Assembly (NCBI GenBank): GCA_030407085.1 | Contig: CM059584.1 | Span: forward strand, 137,630,001 to 137,694,000 | DNA: 64,000 bases | From: Trichopria drosophilae | Taxonomy: Eukaryota; Arthropoda; Insecta; Hymenoptera; Diapriidae | Reading direction: 5' to 3' | Shown here: one piece after another, positions 47,530-60,728 of the stretch | Numbering within the stretch: the stretch's first letter is position 1 | How the letters are laid out: every line of letters starts with the position of its first letter | Translations under genes and position numbers: made by a program | Notes under the pieces: generated by a model | Databases searched by the model: none | Seen by the model: only the letters and a program-made list of their open reading frames with translations | What the model was told of the DNA's origin: nothing

Positions 47530-50500
47530 TTAAGATAAAAATTTGTGTTTTTCCTCATATCCCTTTTCCTTTGATGATAATGGAAATAAATAGTTTTATA
47601 CTTCAATGCAGAAATATTGTTTTGTTTTTCTTGTCGTTATGGATTCATATTAATGCAATTTTGATTTATGGCAACTTCTTCTGGCCTTATGAATAATATT
47701 GCTTCAATTTTTTTACTACGGTTCTTGTCAATGTTTACTGAACAAATTTTTGAAATAATTAATACCTATTTAATCATTTAAAAATGTACCATTTCATACA
47801 ATTTTGCAATTTATTTATATCAACGTATATTTTTGAGCAATTCTATTCAATGACAATTTTAGCATATAAAATGTATGAAATCCAGTCAAGTTTTGTTTGG
47901 TATTTTAATTTTGTCATGATTTCTTTACAACCACACTAATCCTTTAACGTCAGGATTCGAGTTTCTAATTACACTAACTCTAATTTATTTCCAATTAAGA
48001 AAAACTGCGGGAAATATTAGCCATTGTCCGACTATTTTTGTTTGTGCTGGTTATTTATTATTTTAGAGATTGAACCCTTTTCATCCTGAAATTAGAAAAG
48101 TAGATACATTAATTTCATCTCAGTTTCTCAGTTAAAAAACACGGCCCCAGGATTAAGACATTGATCTGACGTTTAACTTGTAGCTGCACATATTTTATCT
48201 GATACCATTTATTAATGGCCTGGTTTTTATATATTAAGGTTCTTTGTACAAAATAAACTTATAAACTAGGCTTAATAACTAGATGTCTAAGTAGATACAT
48301 AGCTAGAAAATCCTGCATGCTGGTGGACTGGTTCGCTATAAATCTAGAAATCGGCGTTTTACAGTATATCACGAGAAATTTTAATATACATTGAATATAC
48401 ATGTAGTAGAAAATAGTATTATAAGTGACATTGATATGCGCAAAGTTTATTATAAGATTTCAGCATCCGTTTCACATGAAATAACTTTTTGTAAAATCCA
48501 CATTTTATTGATATTTTTGTCATGATTGCGGCCTGCAATAACCCAACGAAATAATAGATGCTTTTTAATCCTAAGATAAAAATGAAGAAATCTAGCCACA
48601 TTACGAATATGTGCTTGTTGTACATCCATGACAATATAAAGTTGAAATAAATAATAAAAATCGTGCAACCATAAAAAATTGCACATTATCGTAGAACACA
48701 TATCTAATATGTTTTTAATATGTTTCTTGATGTATGTGATTCTATCCATCGATCATTTATTAACAGAAATTATGTCGGCCGCAAATAATTCTTGTATTTT
48801 GTTCGTATTGTTAGAGAAAATATAATTAATAATTTAGTTAAATTAAATTCAAAATTACTAAATATTTACCTATGTATTTCGTATTCATTCAAACGGCCTG
48901 CAATAAAAAAATTATACAGGTATAGATTATTTCTCCTAGAGGGGTACACAAACACTTATGCGAAGGGGGAATAATGTGCGATTAAAATTTATGTTCAACC
49001 TTTTTTGAGTCAAAAGTTCTGTGGATTTGACCATATACCATTTCTCATACATATAGGATCTTTACATAATCAATTATCAGTAGGTTTTAAATGTTATTCA
49101 TTTAGATTAAATTTTAAACTGAAATTGTTCAGTAGTTTACATATACCGTTGGCAATGTAAATAATGACATTTAAAATGCAGAAAATTAAACGTAAAGGAT
49201 GACTTAAAAAAATGATCCTTCCGCACTTTGTACTGTTTTCAGCTTCTATTTAGAATTATATTTCAACGCATTTTAAAATATCACAATCGCCTTAGCACTA
49301 AGAAATATTTTCTGGCCGGGGTATTGTCACATATTTAGATTTTTTTTCGCTGGTAATAAGTGATAAACATTATCATGAAAAATCACCGCAATCATTTTCC
49401 CTGATTTTTCAGCAATATTTATAGAAAATTTGTTTTTATCCATTTCAGTAAAAATTTGAAAATGTTTTCGTATTGTAGACTTAACAAATATTCTGTCATT
49501 TTCAAGGAAACAATATTGTTCCGCGAATCGAGATACTAAATTAAAAAAAAATCTACAGATAATATATGTCACGTAATCCATGTATATCTGCTGTCAATCA
49601 GAAAAAATGAGCTAGGAGTTGGATCATTTAATATCGCGATCGAACAGCAGATAATCGACTTGTTTTTGAAGTATAGAAAATTTGTATGAGAGAATTATAT
49701 AATATCAAAACAGCAGCTATTAAGTTATTTTCATATAACGCTTTTAACGACGAAGCGTAAGCAATGGCATTAATACAAAGACTTATTGTTTATAAAGTAT
49801 TAATACAAATTTGTGTTTTTTAATAAAAAAAAACGTAATTTGTTTTGTACGAATAAAATCTTCAAAACATATGTGATTAACAAAATAGTGTGATTTTTTT
49901 CGCGATCTGGTATTATCTAGAAAAAGTTTAAACATTTTCAACAATTTCTTACTTATTTATTAGTTGATATTTAATTTTTAAACATTCTTAGAAGTAAATT
50001 CGTATTACTCTTTTCAAACTGCAGCTATTGCTGCACATAAATTTTGTAGGAATTTGATCCTTTTCCGAAACTTACTTTTTGGTATTGTTTTTTTTATTTT
50101 TTAATTGATGACAATTAAATGAAAAGAATAGCTTAGTTAAATATGCTAGAAGCAGTATAATCGACGAATTTCATTGTGAAAATATTGTGGTTAATGAAGA
50201 ACTGAAACTGTGGTTTTGGTCAGTTTAATTCCTCTTATGTATATTTTGAACTATTTTATTTTTATAACAAAAACTTCAAATGACACTCATTAAAAGTAAC
50301 GCATTCTTTCTATTAGAATATTTTATAGTAATTCAGACATTGTAATCTACAACAAAAACTAATCAATTGCAACTCGACACTTTTTTCGCTTGGTTCTCAT
50401 TTCTGATACGTTTCGATTGAAAAAATACAATGAAAAATATCTCTTACACTTGGATATGAAAATTTTATGATGTTTAACTATTCAGTACGTGAAAATATAT

Positions 50501-51239
50501 ATTCAACATTCAGAATGGTAATGATAATAAATCGCAAACCTATTTTTTATCAGCTCTAAATATGATTAAAATGAAATAACTAAAATATTATTTTACAAAT
50601 TCTTTGTTAAACCTAATTTCATGCAACATTGAAGAATTCCTTGGTTTGCTATCTATTTACGTAACTTTTAAAACATTAGAACGAAAAATTAACGAAAAAT
50701 TACGTTTTGCTAAATATTTGGTAATTTGTATTAGCGAACTATTGTATTAAATATTTATTGGAGTTACAAATGTAAAAAAAAAGTATTTTTTATTCCTATA
50801 TAAATATATAATATGTTAACGAGAAATATCGATTCTGTCGAAATACAGTAGAATGTACTAATTATTTATTGAAAACAGTCGGATATTAATATTTGTTTAT
50901 TATAAACAACTAATTCTACAGCATTCATTTCAGAGGTACTTCTATCTAATTTTGTTAATTTTTTAATACCCATTTAAATATACATATAACTCTATTGTAA
51001 CATTTTCGGAACCAACAATATCAAGATTATTTTTTAAGGTCCCACACACAAATTATTAGTGAACTTTTTTTACTACATTTTCAAAATGTTTCTTGCATTC
51101 TTATAGTTTACTTCCGTAACATTTTCAGCAAAGTATATTGCATTTTTACTATTCCGTAAAAAACCTGATAATATAAATAATCCAGTAAGTAAATTTAAGT
51201 GTTTAGAATAAATGAAATTTATGCTTAGTAACACTATCG
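47530..51239. other. Gene-free AT-rich region downstream of gene 4
   Basis: Frames of 60-99 codons around 48419-48974 and 49327-49581 are AT-driven and lack domains. No element ends are recognised. Confidence 0.5.
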
Positions 51240-51600
51240 ATACTGATTTTGTCTTTGACAAGTGAAGTATCATTTCCGATGTATTTTTTCGTGCTGAAAA
51301 CAATGGCGCCAGCAGAACTTTCCTATCACGTCACACTTTGGAGAAAAACGTGGTTAAATTTAACCCCATTTTTAACCACATTTAACCTAATTTTTCTCCA
51401 AAATGTGACGTGATAGCCGTATTCTGCGTTTGTCAAAAATAAATTTCCGTTTGTTGCAAAATAAATAAAAATGTGGCTAAAAACACTGATTTTGATTTTA
51501 TTGCAATCGTTTTCGGCAGGAAAAAATTCGTCGGAAATGATACATCGCTTGTCAGAGGTAGACAAAAAGTAAAATTTTGTTCCTCACTTTAAGTGTGGAC
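51240..51600. repeat. Inverted pair of the 12.7-kb repeat family
   Basis: Plus-strand 51250-51365 and minus-strand 51590-51370 both contain GACAA.TGAAGTATCATTTCC or its variant and CTATCACGTCACA.TTTGGAG, ending in GTTAAAT. They meet head-on in a GTTAAATTTAAC palindrome near 51353-51364. This is the same unit found in direct orientation at 12715-13015. The arrangement would fold into a hairpin of over 100 bp. Confidence 0.65.
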
Positions 51601-54600
51601 AGTGCCACCTTTAAATGTTTCGTATCGAGTTTTTTCTTTTTTTTACCTTGAAAGCAGCGATGCTGTGGAAAATGGTTATGTGTGATTTATACATTGTTAG
51701 AATAACGCTTATTTCTTAACTCAAATTGTGCGAAACTTTTATATAATTTTAAGATTTCTGTTTCATGATTTGCATTAGGCATTTAGGCCAGTTAGGCAAG
51801 AATACATTTGGAGTGGGACGACCAAAAGGTTATTTTAACAACTATCCTATATTTAGTAATTAATGTTAATGGCCAGATATCACGACGTGTAATAAGGGAA
51901 ATAAATTACATGCTTCTTCGTGGACTGCACTGTAAGTTTTGAATATATGCTAATTTTTTAATGCATTATCAATAAAACTCATCAGCAACTATCGATTCTT
52001 CCTTAGATACGACGTAAGTATTTCAATCATGAAAACCATCGGTTGTCAAAAATTAAAAAATGTTGGTTGAAAACTTACAAATGTTCAAAGGAACTGTAAA
52101 ATTCTAATTAAATATCACAGAATAATCATAAAATATTGTAATTTTACAATAAAATAGTTGTAAAATGATAAAAAATAACTGAAAAAAAAATTTGTCCTTC
52201 GGGAGTTTATTGGTGGTTTATGAGAAGTTTAAATATATATAGTATAAGAAACTTCATGCATTTTAAGCGCAAATCAGATTACTTAGAATAACTCGATGAT
52301 ACTCTGTAAAAAAGAAAAGTTTTAAATTATGGCGGAATATTGGCTTAATTTAAGATATAACAAAAACAAGACCAAATAGGAAAAGGATATACTAATATCT
52401 AATATGTTGGCATGTTTTAACACCATTTAAAATGTAACAATTTAAAAATTTCTTTTTGTACAGTGTACTTGAAAAGATCTATGAGAATGGTCTTTGACGC
52501 ATACAAGAAAGAATATTCAAATGAAAAATGAAAAATTAGAAAAATACGTATCAAACTCAAAATGCATTTTTCTCGTTTTTTTCAATCATGCAGTTAACGG
52601 ATTTTTCCTACGAATCACAAATTTATAAACACTAAAAAAATAACAAGTACTATTTTTTACTACCTTTTCCATTATTTATTATTACGATGGCAAACATTTT
52701 TATACCATCCATAGAATGTGTTATATGAATAATTTTACAAAATACATTTTTTCCAGTTAATAAAAATTCAAAACATTTGAATTTTGATTTATTGTCATAG
52801 AGCATTAATGCAGGATGCTGCGGCACTGACTACAAGTATTACAGGTGAGCCAGTTTAGAGTACGGGACAAATAAAAACGAAAGTAAGTAAAAGTAAGGGA
52901 AAGGAAGAAAGAGGAGTATAATGAAAGAGCTTCCCCCTTGGATACAGTGACATTGGATTACCTGTGTCGGGAAGAAGGTCGAAAGCATCGATATTGAATT
53001 ATGCAAGCGATGTCCATTGTTTTCTAAGTAGAATATAGACTTAAAACTTTGTTTACCTGTGAAATAAAGCCTGTTTACAAAAAGAGCGAATAAAAATGAC
53101 CCACTTTACAATCTTACCATCTGGCTGCTTACTATGTATGTCGCTAACTCTGCACTTTGATACTCGTTGGGCAAAGGAATGACATTCGACTTTTTAAAGT
53201 GATGCATGGATGTTAATTCAATAAGATCATCGTTACGAAACAATTTTTTTCTATTATTTTTATTTTGTACGGCAAAAGCGAAGTTGAGTAAGCGCATCGA
53301 ACAATTTTATTAATAAGGATATCTTGACGAAACTATCCGAGCTATGGTATCTAAACATTTTTCTTTATTGATGATTATTTTTCACGATTTTTATATTTAA
53401 CGTCTATCTTTCATCGATTTTAATACAAGTATACTCGCCATCATAATTATTATCGTAATCATCATTTTCATCCTCATCCTCATCATTGTCATCATCATTA
53501 TTAATATTATTATTGTCCTTAACATATTCATAAATTACTTCATAGTTTATATGCTCAGCTACGCATCATTAATTTTCTCCATAATTTTCCTGAAATGCAT
53601 ATATTTTAATCTGCGCCTAATCAATCTCATAAAATACAGTCCGGCGATCCGCACTATGCGGACATTTACGAGGAACTGATTATTGCTTTCTATTTTAATC
53701 CCCAGGTTTAGTTTTTCCAAAAACCGAGGACAAAGACAAAAATAACAATCATGAAGCATAAACAACATACGTTAAAGATTACAAACAGTTCGCTAATTTT
53801 GCATTTGATATGCGGCCCTCTCCACTCCATATTTATTTTATAAATATATTGAATTATTTTACTGAATAGATGCTAAGTAGGATTTTTAGACAAATCTGTG
53901 AACAGTTTTGATTCATTTCAATTTATCCACTATGTAGAAAGTTTTGTAACAAAATACTGATTTGATTATTTGTGCTAGCTATTGACAACTTTATAAAATC
54001 AGGAGCAGGGTCTCCTGTACGTACATCTAACAATCATGTTTTTTTTAATTTCATGTACGCGTAATCTTATATTAGCAAAAGCACATTTCAAAAGCGTTTG
54101 AAATGTAGATTTTTAAATGGTATTGAAATTTAATGAACATGTACAGTAAATTTCACGTTTATTAAAAAATATTTAGTATATTTAACTAAGTGATACAAGG
54201 GGAACTAAATCTTCAATAGTTGTTATAACTAATTTGGTTAATCTTACTAAAATTGAGGTACTCGAACTTTCGTTTAGTTATTTGAAGCAATAAAAACTAC
54301 CAAATAATCCCCACTAAGTAACTCATCACTTAGTTCAATTTAAATTAGAAATTAAACTTGTTTAACTTCTTTACTTGACCTCTATTGCTTGTTATTAATT
54401 AATAAATAGAAGATCTATGTTAGTAATTTAATATATAGAAGTGTCCAGTAAAAAGCATTTCTCATTATACGGAGGGATTTTCGTCAAAATTAAGACAAAT
54501 AAATTAAGCATATACAACATCGAAAAACGATCCAAATATGCCGAAAACAAGTCATTCGACGCAATAAAAATAATTATCGATGGTAACAATTTTGATGAAT

Positions 54601-55374
54601 GTTCGTTAGGTACGTATACAAATAAAAATATTACAGAAAAGTGGCAGATAAACCCATTTACAACATTATTTACAACAATAATATTCCTGTAAGATTCTGT
54701 TTATATTATAACCATTTATTAAAATTTGCATTATCGAAGGATTGAAGTGTCATCAATTACAGAAATGATTATTATTACTAAACCGATCCAGATTTTCAAA
54801 AAGCAAAATAATAAATCAAATTATAAACGGATGTAAGTCATTAATATTCTCTAATGATATTTTATTAATACTTAGATAAAATGCATGAAAACATTTTTTG
54901 ATCAAAAAGTACAACACGATAAAAGACTTGAGGAAAATTTACTTTACAGTTCTCTTAAATCCTATAAGAAGATATTTTAGTAATATTTACATAAATTTTC
55001 TAATCTTATTGTGTTAAACATTAGTATAAGATTAATTAAAAAATAAAATCTGCAAAAGTGTAAAAATGTCTAGGAGTTTTATTTTCTACTTACTAGTCAG
55101 TTACATTCGATGGTTTCGAAGAAAATCATATAACTTCTGGAAACACAAATGAGTGCAATCAAAATATCTTGATAGGACCAGATCTTATCACAAAAATTAA
55201 AAAATGTATAATAGATTTAATTTAATAGCCTTGTAAGGAAGTATACATAAATATTTCATAACCTAGATGTATGAAAACGAAAGTTTGTTACGTAATCAAA
55301 TTGTCACATACTTCATACTATGATATATAATTGATATTTGTTATTTACCCATGTGTCAAAATAAGTTTTAGTAG
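51601..55374. other. Gene-free AT-rich region
   Basis: Apart from the trinucleotide repeat at 53440-53518 no structure is recognised. Short frames near 53106-53768 and 54441-54692 are unsupported. Confidence 0.5.
53440..53518 (+). repeat. Degenerate (ATC/ATT)n microsatellite
   Basis: Interrupted TCATCATT, TCATCCTC and ATTATTATT runs. It is a simple trinucleotide repeat with no gene nearby. Confidence 0.7.
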
Positions 55375-55915
55375 TAAATGCTTGATTAAAACGATGTTTC
55401 ATTAAAACTTGAAATGTTCCTGAATTGTATGTATTCTACTGTCTCGAGATCGTCTAGTTTTAATTGTTGCAACAATATCGAGGTTTAGAAATTCTACGAT
55501 TCTGCAACCAAATACTCAAAATATAAGTACTCCAAGACTATTTCTTGAACGAAATGCCACTTTCCTTCAATTCCGCCGGATGATAAAATTACTTACTCAA
55601 TGCATCCATTATCAAGATTTGTGGAAACAGTCAAGGTTCCGGAACTACTTAGAAAAAAGTACAAGGAGGTAAAGTCGACAAAATGTGTAAACGAGGCAAT
55701 GTTATTTTAAAAAAAAATATCACATTTATTTAACACTCTCGACTGGTAGGCAATTATCAGGAATATGCCCCATAATTGTCACTTTTCTTCAACGCTACTG
55801 ATATTCGAAGAAAGAAATCATTATCTATACATTTGGAAACACTCACACGTGGCTACAGGAATAGAAAAAAGAATTGCAAGTCAACGTTATTTTGTAACAA
55901 AATATCACATTTATT
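55375..55915 (-). repeat. Gene 5 3' flank with tandemly duplicated polyadenylation block
   Basis: AATAAATGTGATATTTT occurs twice on the minus strand, beginning at 55915 and at 55730, a spacing of 185 bp. Copy A (about 55915-55750) aligns with the first part of the gene 6 downstream flank (CCTGTAGCCA, TGTTTCCA, GAAGAAAAGTG). Copy B (55730 down to about 55375) aligns with the same flank from the AATAAA on and continues further (TGACTGTTTCCACAAAT, GAAGGAAAGTGGCATTT, CAGAATCGTAGAATTT). The simplest reading is a local tandem duplication after genes 5 and 6 separated, giving gene 5 two candidate polyadenylation signals. Confidence 0.65.
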
Positions 55916-56030
55916 TGGAAAGTTGATGGGTTAGGTGCATTTGATGTACATTGATGTGGTGAGTAAAATTCGTTAACTTTTTGTACTGATGTGTAATGTT
56001 TAGATGATCTTCAAATTATGACTACTGGAT

Positions 56031-56465
56031 TTACCAGGCATGGACAGCTGGAGCAACAACGTGGCTCTTGACGAGCGCTGGTGCAGCTACTACTGGAGCA
56101 GCATGGACGTATGACTGGTGGACTACTGGTGCAGCATGGACAGCTACTGGAGCAGCATGGACTGCAACTGGTGCAGCATGGACGTAAGACTGGTGGACTA
56201 CTGGTGCAGCATGGACAGCTACTGGGGCGGTGTGCACAACTGGAGTAGCATGGACAACTGGCTGGACTGAAGCCACTACTTCAGTAGTCTTCAAAACAGC
56301 ATTGTTGTGCACTCGGTCCACCTTTTGGTAACTGGTTGCTACTGGAACAGCTGCTGCAACTGCAACTGCCGGTGCAGCATGGACGACGTGGTGTACTGGT
56401 GCAACGTATCCTGGTGCAGCGAAGGCACAGGCCAGGGTGGCAACCAAAATGATGAACTGCTTCAT
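56031..56465 (-). CDS. Cuticular gene 5: secreted VHAAP-repeat protein with altered promoter
   Basis: This 144-residue protein is probably a cuticle component. The signal peptide is MKQFIILVATLACAFA. It is followed by GYVAPVHHVVHAAPAVAV, the SYQKVDRVHNNAVLKTTEVV block, one VHTAP unit among the VHAAP repeats, two VHQSYVHA motifs and VHAW. The reading frame is intact with no internal stops, so the protein is still under constraint or only recently released from it. AATAAA lies at 55910-55915 (minus strand), with a second duplicated signal block 185 bp further on. The 3' flank is clearly homologous to that of gene 6 for about 330 bases. The promoter lacks a normal TATA box. Confidence 0.87.
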   Translation of the reverse strand: MKQFIILVATLACAFAAPGYVAPVHHVVHAAPAVAVAAAVPVATSYQKVDRVHNNAVLKTTEVVASVQPVVHATPVVHTAPVAVHAAPVVHQSYVHAAPVAVHAAPVAVHAAPVVHQSYVHAAPVVAAPALVKSHVVAPAVHAW

Positions 56466-56511
56466 GGTAATGCTTGTTTAGCAAGTGAACAGTATTCGAT
56501 AGCGAAAAAGC

Positions 56512-56549
56512 GAATGGTAATCTCGCAGCGAGTGCTAGTAGCATTTGTA
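56512..56549 (-). promoter_or_regulatory. Core promoter of cuticular gene 5, TATA box degenerate
   Basis: The initiator region TTACCATTCGC (minus strand, about 56520-56510) aligns with CCATCATTCGCTC of the paralogues. Where the TATA box should start, the minus strand reads TACAAAT (56549-56543) in place of TATAAAA, and no other TATA-like sequence is visible at a suitable distance. The shared upstream block of genes 2, 3 and 6 is also not recognisable. Expression may be weak or changed. Confidence 0.45.
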
Positions 56550-56599
56550 GTCATCCGAAATTTTCTAGGTTTTAGGAGGGGATGACTCTTAATGCATCG

Positions 56600-58907
56600 T
56601 TTACCTTTTCCGAGGTCAGCGGTCTCCTCGCTTCTTTCTTTTACGAAATGTGTGTTTTGAAACTGCTTTTCTTTCATCCGAAGGAGAACATGTGATATAT
56701 GTATGCATAGACCGTATTGTTGACACATGTATCGTAATCTTTTGTATATAGAAGATTATCCGTGCTCTTTATAATTTGTTTTGACATAAATTTGACTATA
56801 TGTCATTAGTGAAATATCACAATTCATAGAAAACTTGTTGAGGTTCATTCAAAAGAAATTTCTTGTTCACCCTGAATGATTATCCTCTTTTAAAGATTGC
56901 TTATAATTACTAAATATACTAAATGTACTATTTTATATAAATAAAAACGTAATTATTTCATAATATAGATTCTATTATTTCCTTTTTTCTTTACAACATA
57001 TATTGCACATGGAAGATAAGTCCAATTCATAAAATAAAGATCTTTTATTCACTGTAAAAAATATCTATAGTAAACTTCAATCAAATGCTTGAAGTTTTTA
57101 CATTATAAAAGTACTGTCAACTTATAACAAAACTTGTAAAAATACATTAAAAAGTATTTGAATCTACCTTTTAGTAACATGTTGTAATGTGCAATATTTT
57201 TAATGTAGATCGATTCACAGTAAAATCATTGAATTAATTACGTGAAAATCGTGAAAGATCCAAATAATATGCTCGGATTTTCCGGCAAATATAATTTATT
57301 TTCAATCTTGAAAATCTTGTTGTATTTTTATGACCACAATGGAAGTGTTTCGTCATTATTCTATGCAGGTGATGATGCGAAATATAAGATTTCCACTCGA
57401 CACAGATAAAGTTACAAAATTTGCATAAATACATAAAGCACCTAAAATATCGAGACATATTGTTCTCTATATATTATTTATTAATATATGGTTATTAACC
57501 TATATTACGAAGAAAACCTTCCTAATTGACTCATACAATATGAAATTTCCAGATATTTGTGCAGTATGTGATTTAAATTTGAAGATTCCTTTTTTTTGCC
57601 TACGGAACATTTAACTCAGTTACTATAATCCGGTAACTTTTTCACTAAACTACATTTAGATTCTTATATTAAATTCTGTTAAATTTATTAAGCATGCCGT
57701 AAGAAAGCTTCATGCATACTGTTTTACATTTGATTCCGGTGGTATGTCAGAATATTAAAAACTAATGCATTTATAATGTACATGCAATTTTTAAATACAA
57801 GCTTTTGTTGCATCTTAATATCGTGATATAAAATTTTTATTTATTTGAATTTTAAGATAAAAAAATTATGAATATCACGGGTGTAACATTATACCATGGA
57901 TCACTGACCTTTTTTATTTTAAAATCGAAAATTCTCGTTCAGGTGGCATCGATAACTGTGATTGTAGTATTTTCTTTAACTTGGCAGTTTAGTGACCAAG
58001 ATAAGAGAAAAACTAATTTAACATTGAAACTACGTATACTCCCGTTGCACTTTAGTTTTTTAGTAGTAGACTTACCCTTATTTTCTGTGGCTTTCTATTT
58101 TCTGGAGGCTTCCTCCAGTATACTTTATTCTCCCCCATTTTGTTGGTAAGTGATACTCATGAATCAATTTTCAAAAAACAGAATTTGAACATTTTTACTA
58201 GTAGAAATATTGGATTGCATTTTTATTTCAAATTTGTTCTCATTGTGATATAGTCTAATTGTTATATCTATTTTTAAATGTATTTTCATTCGTCATTTTC
58301 TATGGGTTAATGATTGAATGAAATCCATATATGTATTATGAACAATTATAGTGAAAAAATCGAATGGAGCTCTGCGATAAAACTAGAGATTTTAAATTGA
58401 TATTAGATCAATTTACGGTTTTTTATTTGTTCTGGCGTGGATGAATTTACAAGTAAGTTCTAAATGATTTTAATAGTTTATTTGTACGATTTTATCCACT
58501 GTACACTTTTGTAAATATTGTATAACGTATGTTATTATAGTATAAATAAATATACACATACAATTTAAGGTAGTTTATAATATCAAAATTCAAGAGAACA
58601 AAACACATAATTACGAACTCAATTGATTAATAGCATATAGAAGAATTTCCTACGTGATCGCGAATAAGCGAATAAGGTTCACGCTCAAACAAACTACATG
58701 AACAAAACAATAAAACAAAATGTAACGAAAATAAAAAATATATCAATCATCGTTTACTTTTAGTTTATGAATAAGTTACAAATAGCAAAAAGACATCGTC
58801 GAAATGTAATAGTAAATATCTTAGATATGGTAAAATGCTGCTCAGGAAAAGTTCTTAAAGTGGTCTTTAAGTAGGCATAAGCGTCGATTTTTTGTTTATG
58901 ACAAGTG
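56600..58907. other. Gene-free region between divergent genes 5 and 6 (left part)
   Basis: A 93-codon frame at 57868-58149 has a hydrophobic stretch but no recognisable homology or gene context. Otherwise AT-rich. Confidence 0.45.
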
Positions 58908-59985
58908 AATCGGTCCATGCAAAAAGGGCACTAAGTCCATATAGATAATTGTTGGGAAAACGCAAAAAACTGATTTACTTTTCTTGCAGAATGAAAAATA
59001 AAAATATTATTTAATAGAAATGTTGCTTTTATGCACTTACAATGGTACAAATATCGTTCTATGCTTAAAGTTAATGAGGATTTTTAATAATTATAAAAAA
59101 TATCAGTGGACTTAGGTCCCTTTTTGCATGAATCACGAGTAAGATGAAAAAAAAGTAGTAATTTTATAACGCAGCTAACTAATTTATTTGTAAAAGTATA
59201 ATACAATGTATAATTGCATTTTGCGGTGTATTAAGAACTAAATTCATTATCTTTTTCATCAGTAACAGTAGGCCATTATATCAAGGAATTGTAGAAACCC
59301 TAGATATAATATGAAATACGCACGAATAGTAAGAGACCGACGTTAAATTACAATAGTTCCGAAAGATTATTGTTATTTGTAAATACAGTAAGTATGTGTG
59401 TAATAATCAGTAAACAAATCTCTCTTAATACGAATAAGTTTGAATTATTCATATTTAATATTTCAATACTAAACATTGTGGTAACATGATTTTCGAATAT
59501 GTTAACATAACTATATTTACCAATATGGATAGTATACAAAACTGGTACTGTATTAGTTGTTCGCCAGTGTAGTTCCAGCTATTATGTAATAGTATTAGAT
59601 TATATATTTATATATTTCTTATAGTATACAACTACAACGCGTATCCTACAATATATCTTGACAATTTATAGTGGTAAAATATACGACATGTATTTATTGG
59701 CACATATTTTACCGCAATAAGTACCTAGTATTAAATACTATCTTTTACTACATTTTTTTCTCAGTGTAAATAATACGCGATATAAAAAATGTCACTTCCA
59801 ATTTATGCAAAAAGGGACCTAAGTCCTGGACTTAGGGCCCTTTTTGCATAAATCGGACATCAGGAAATGAAGACTAATAATTTAAATAAGTGCTAAATGA
59901 TAGACCGGAGCCTAAAAAGTAAGAATTTATCATTATCTCAATTTACCCAAAAATGGACTTAGTGCCCTTTTTGCATGGACCGATT
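58908..59985. mobile_element. 1,078-bp TIR element with perfect 33-bp termini
   Basis: Bases 58908-58940 (AATCGGTCCATGCAAAAAGG and onward) are an exact inverted copy of 59953-59985. CAAGTG flanks both sides (58902-58907 and 59986-59991) as a target duplication; because the ends overlap in sequence, a 4-bp AAGT with a longer TIR is also possible. The motif TGCAAAAAGGG..CTAAGTCC recurs inside, inverted at 59106-59130 and as a near-perfect palindrome at 59801-59853 (26-bp stem, one-base loop). There is no ORF. Perfect termini suggest recent mobility driven by a transposase elsewhere. Confidence 0.85.
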
Positions 59986-60464
59986 CAAGTGATATCTGCC
60001 TTTATAGATTATTAGTTTTTAAGTCCTCATTTTTTCTAAATGTGACAGTTATGTTTCTGAATTAACAAGTAATTTTTCATTGCATAGGAAGGGAAAAGAC
60101 GAATTCACTTTCGATACAGTCGAACTGGGCTGGAAATTCACTTGAAGACATTAAGAAATTCAATTCAAAGGAGTGATGTAAAAGAAAGGAAAGAAAACAA
60201 ACTGAAGCGAATTTAATTTCCCATAAGCATTCAGTATATAAAACAGTAGATACTTTTTCCATGACTTTGAGTAAATGATGCACAAAATTTGAGCGACTGA
60301 TAATAGCTTACAATTATAAGAAAGATTCTGAGATCGTTAGATAGGTATCAACATTTTTAAAATAAATATAGTATATTGTGAATAATATTATTATTTTCAG
60401 AATATTACAAAAGTATGAATGGGCAAAATGGGTATTTTTATAGTATATTTTTGTTATTTGAGTA

Positions 60465-60728
60465 CACAGAGAGAAATAAAATAGTTAATGGAACCCTTTT
60501 TGTAATAGTGAAATGCTTTATTACAAAAAATAGTTAAATTAACTATTTCCAGAATAAATAGAACAATAAAAGTATTCCATTTACTATTTTCTTGTAATTG
60601 AATCATTCGTACATAATCTCAAATATCAACTACAATCCTTCATGTTGTTAATTTTACTATTTACATATATGTTAAAATTTGTTCGACTGTTTCTTCGGGG
60701 TCCCATTAATCCTTTCTTTCTCTCTATG
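60465..60728. mobile_element. 264-bp TIR element, TA-flanked
   Basis: The left end CACAGAGAGAAATAAA..TTAATGGAACCC and the right end (minus strand CATAGAGAGAAAGAAA..TTAATGGGACCC) are inverted over about 32 bp. TA borders both sides (60463-60464, 60729-60730), as in Tc1/mariner-derived MITEs. Internally TTTTTGTAATAG..CTTTATTACAAAAA forms a hairpin. There is no ORF. Confidence 0.7.

Noticed and set aside
57047..57235. CACTGTAAAA-bounded element
   Set aside because: The apparent right end CACAGTAAAA is not an inverted match to the left end, so no TIR structure is supported.
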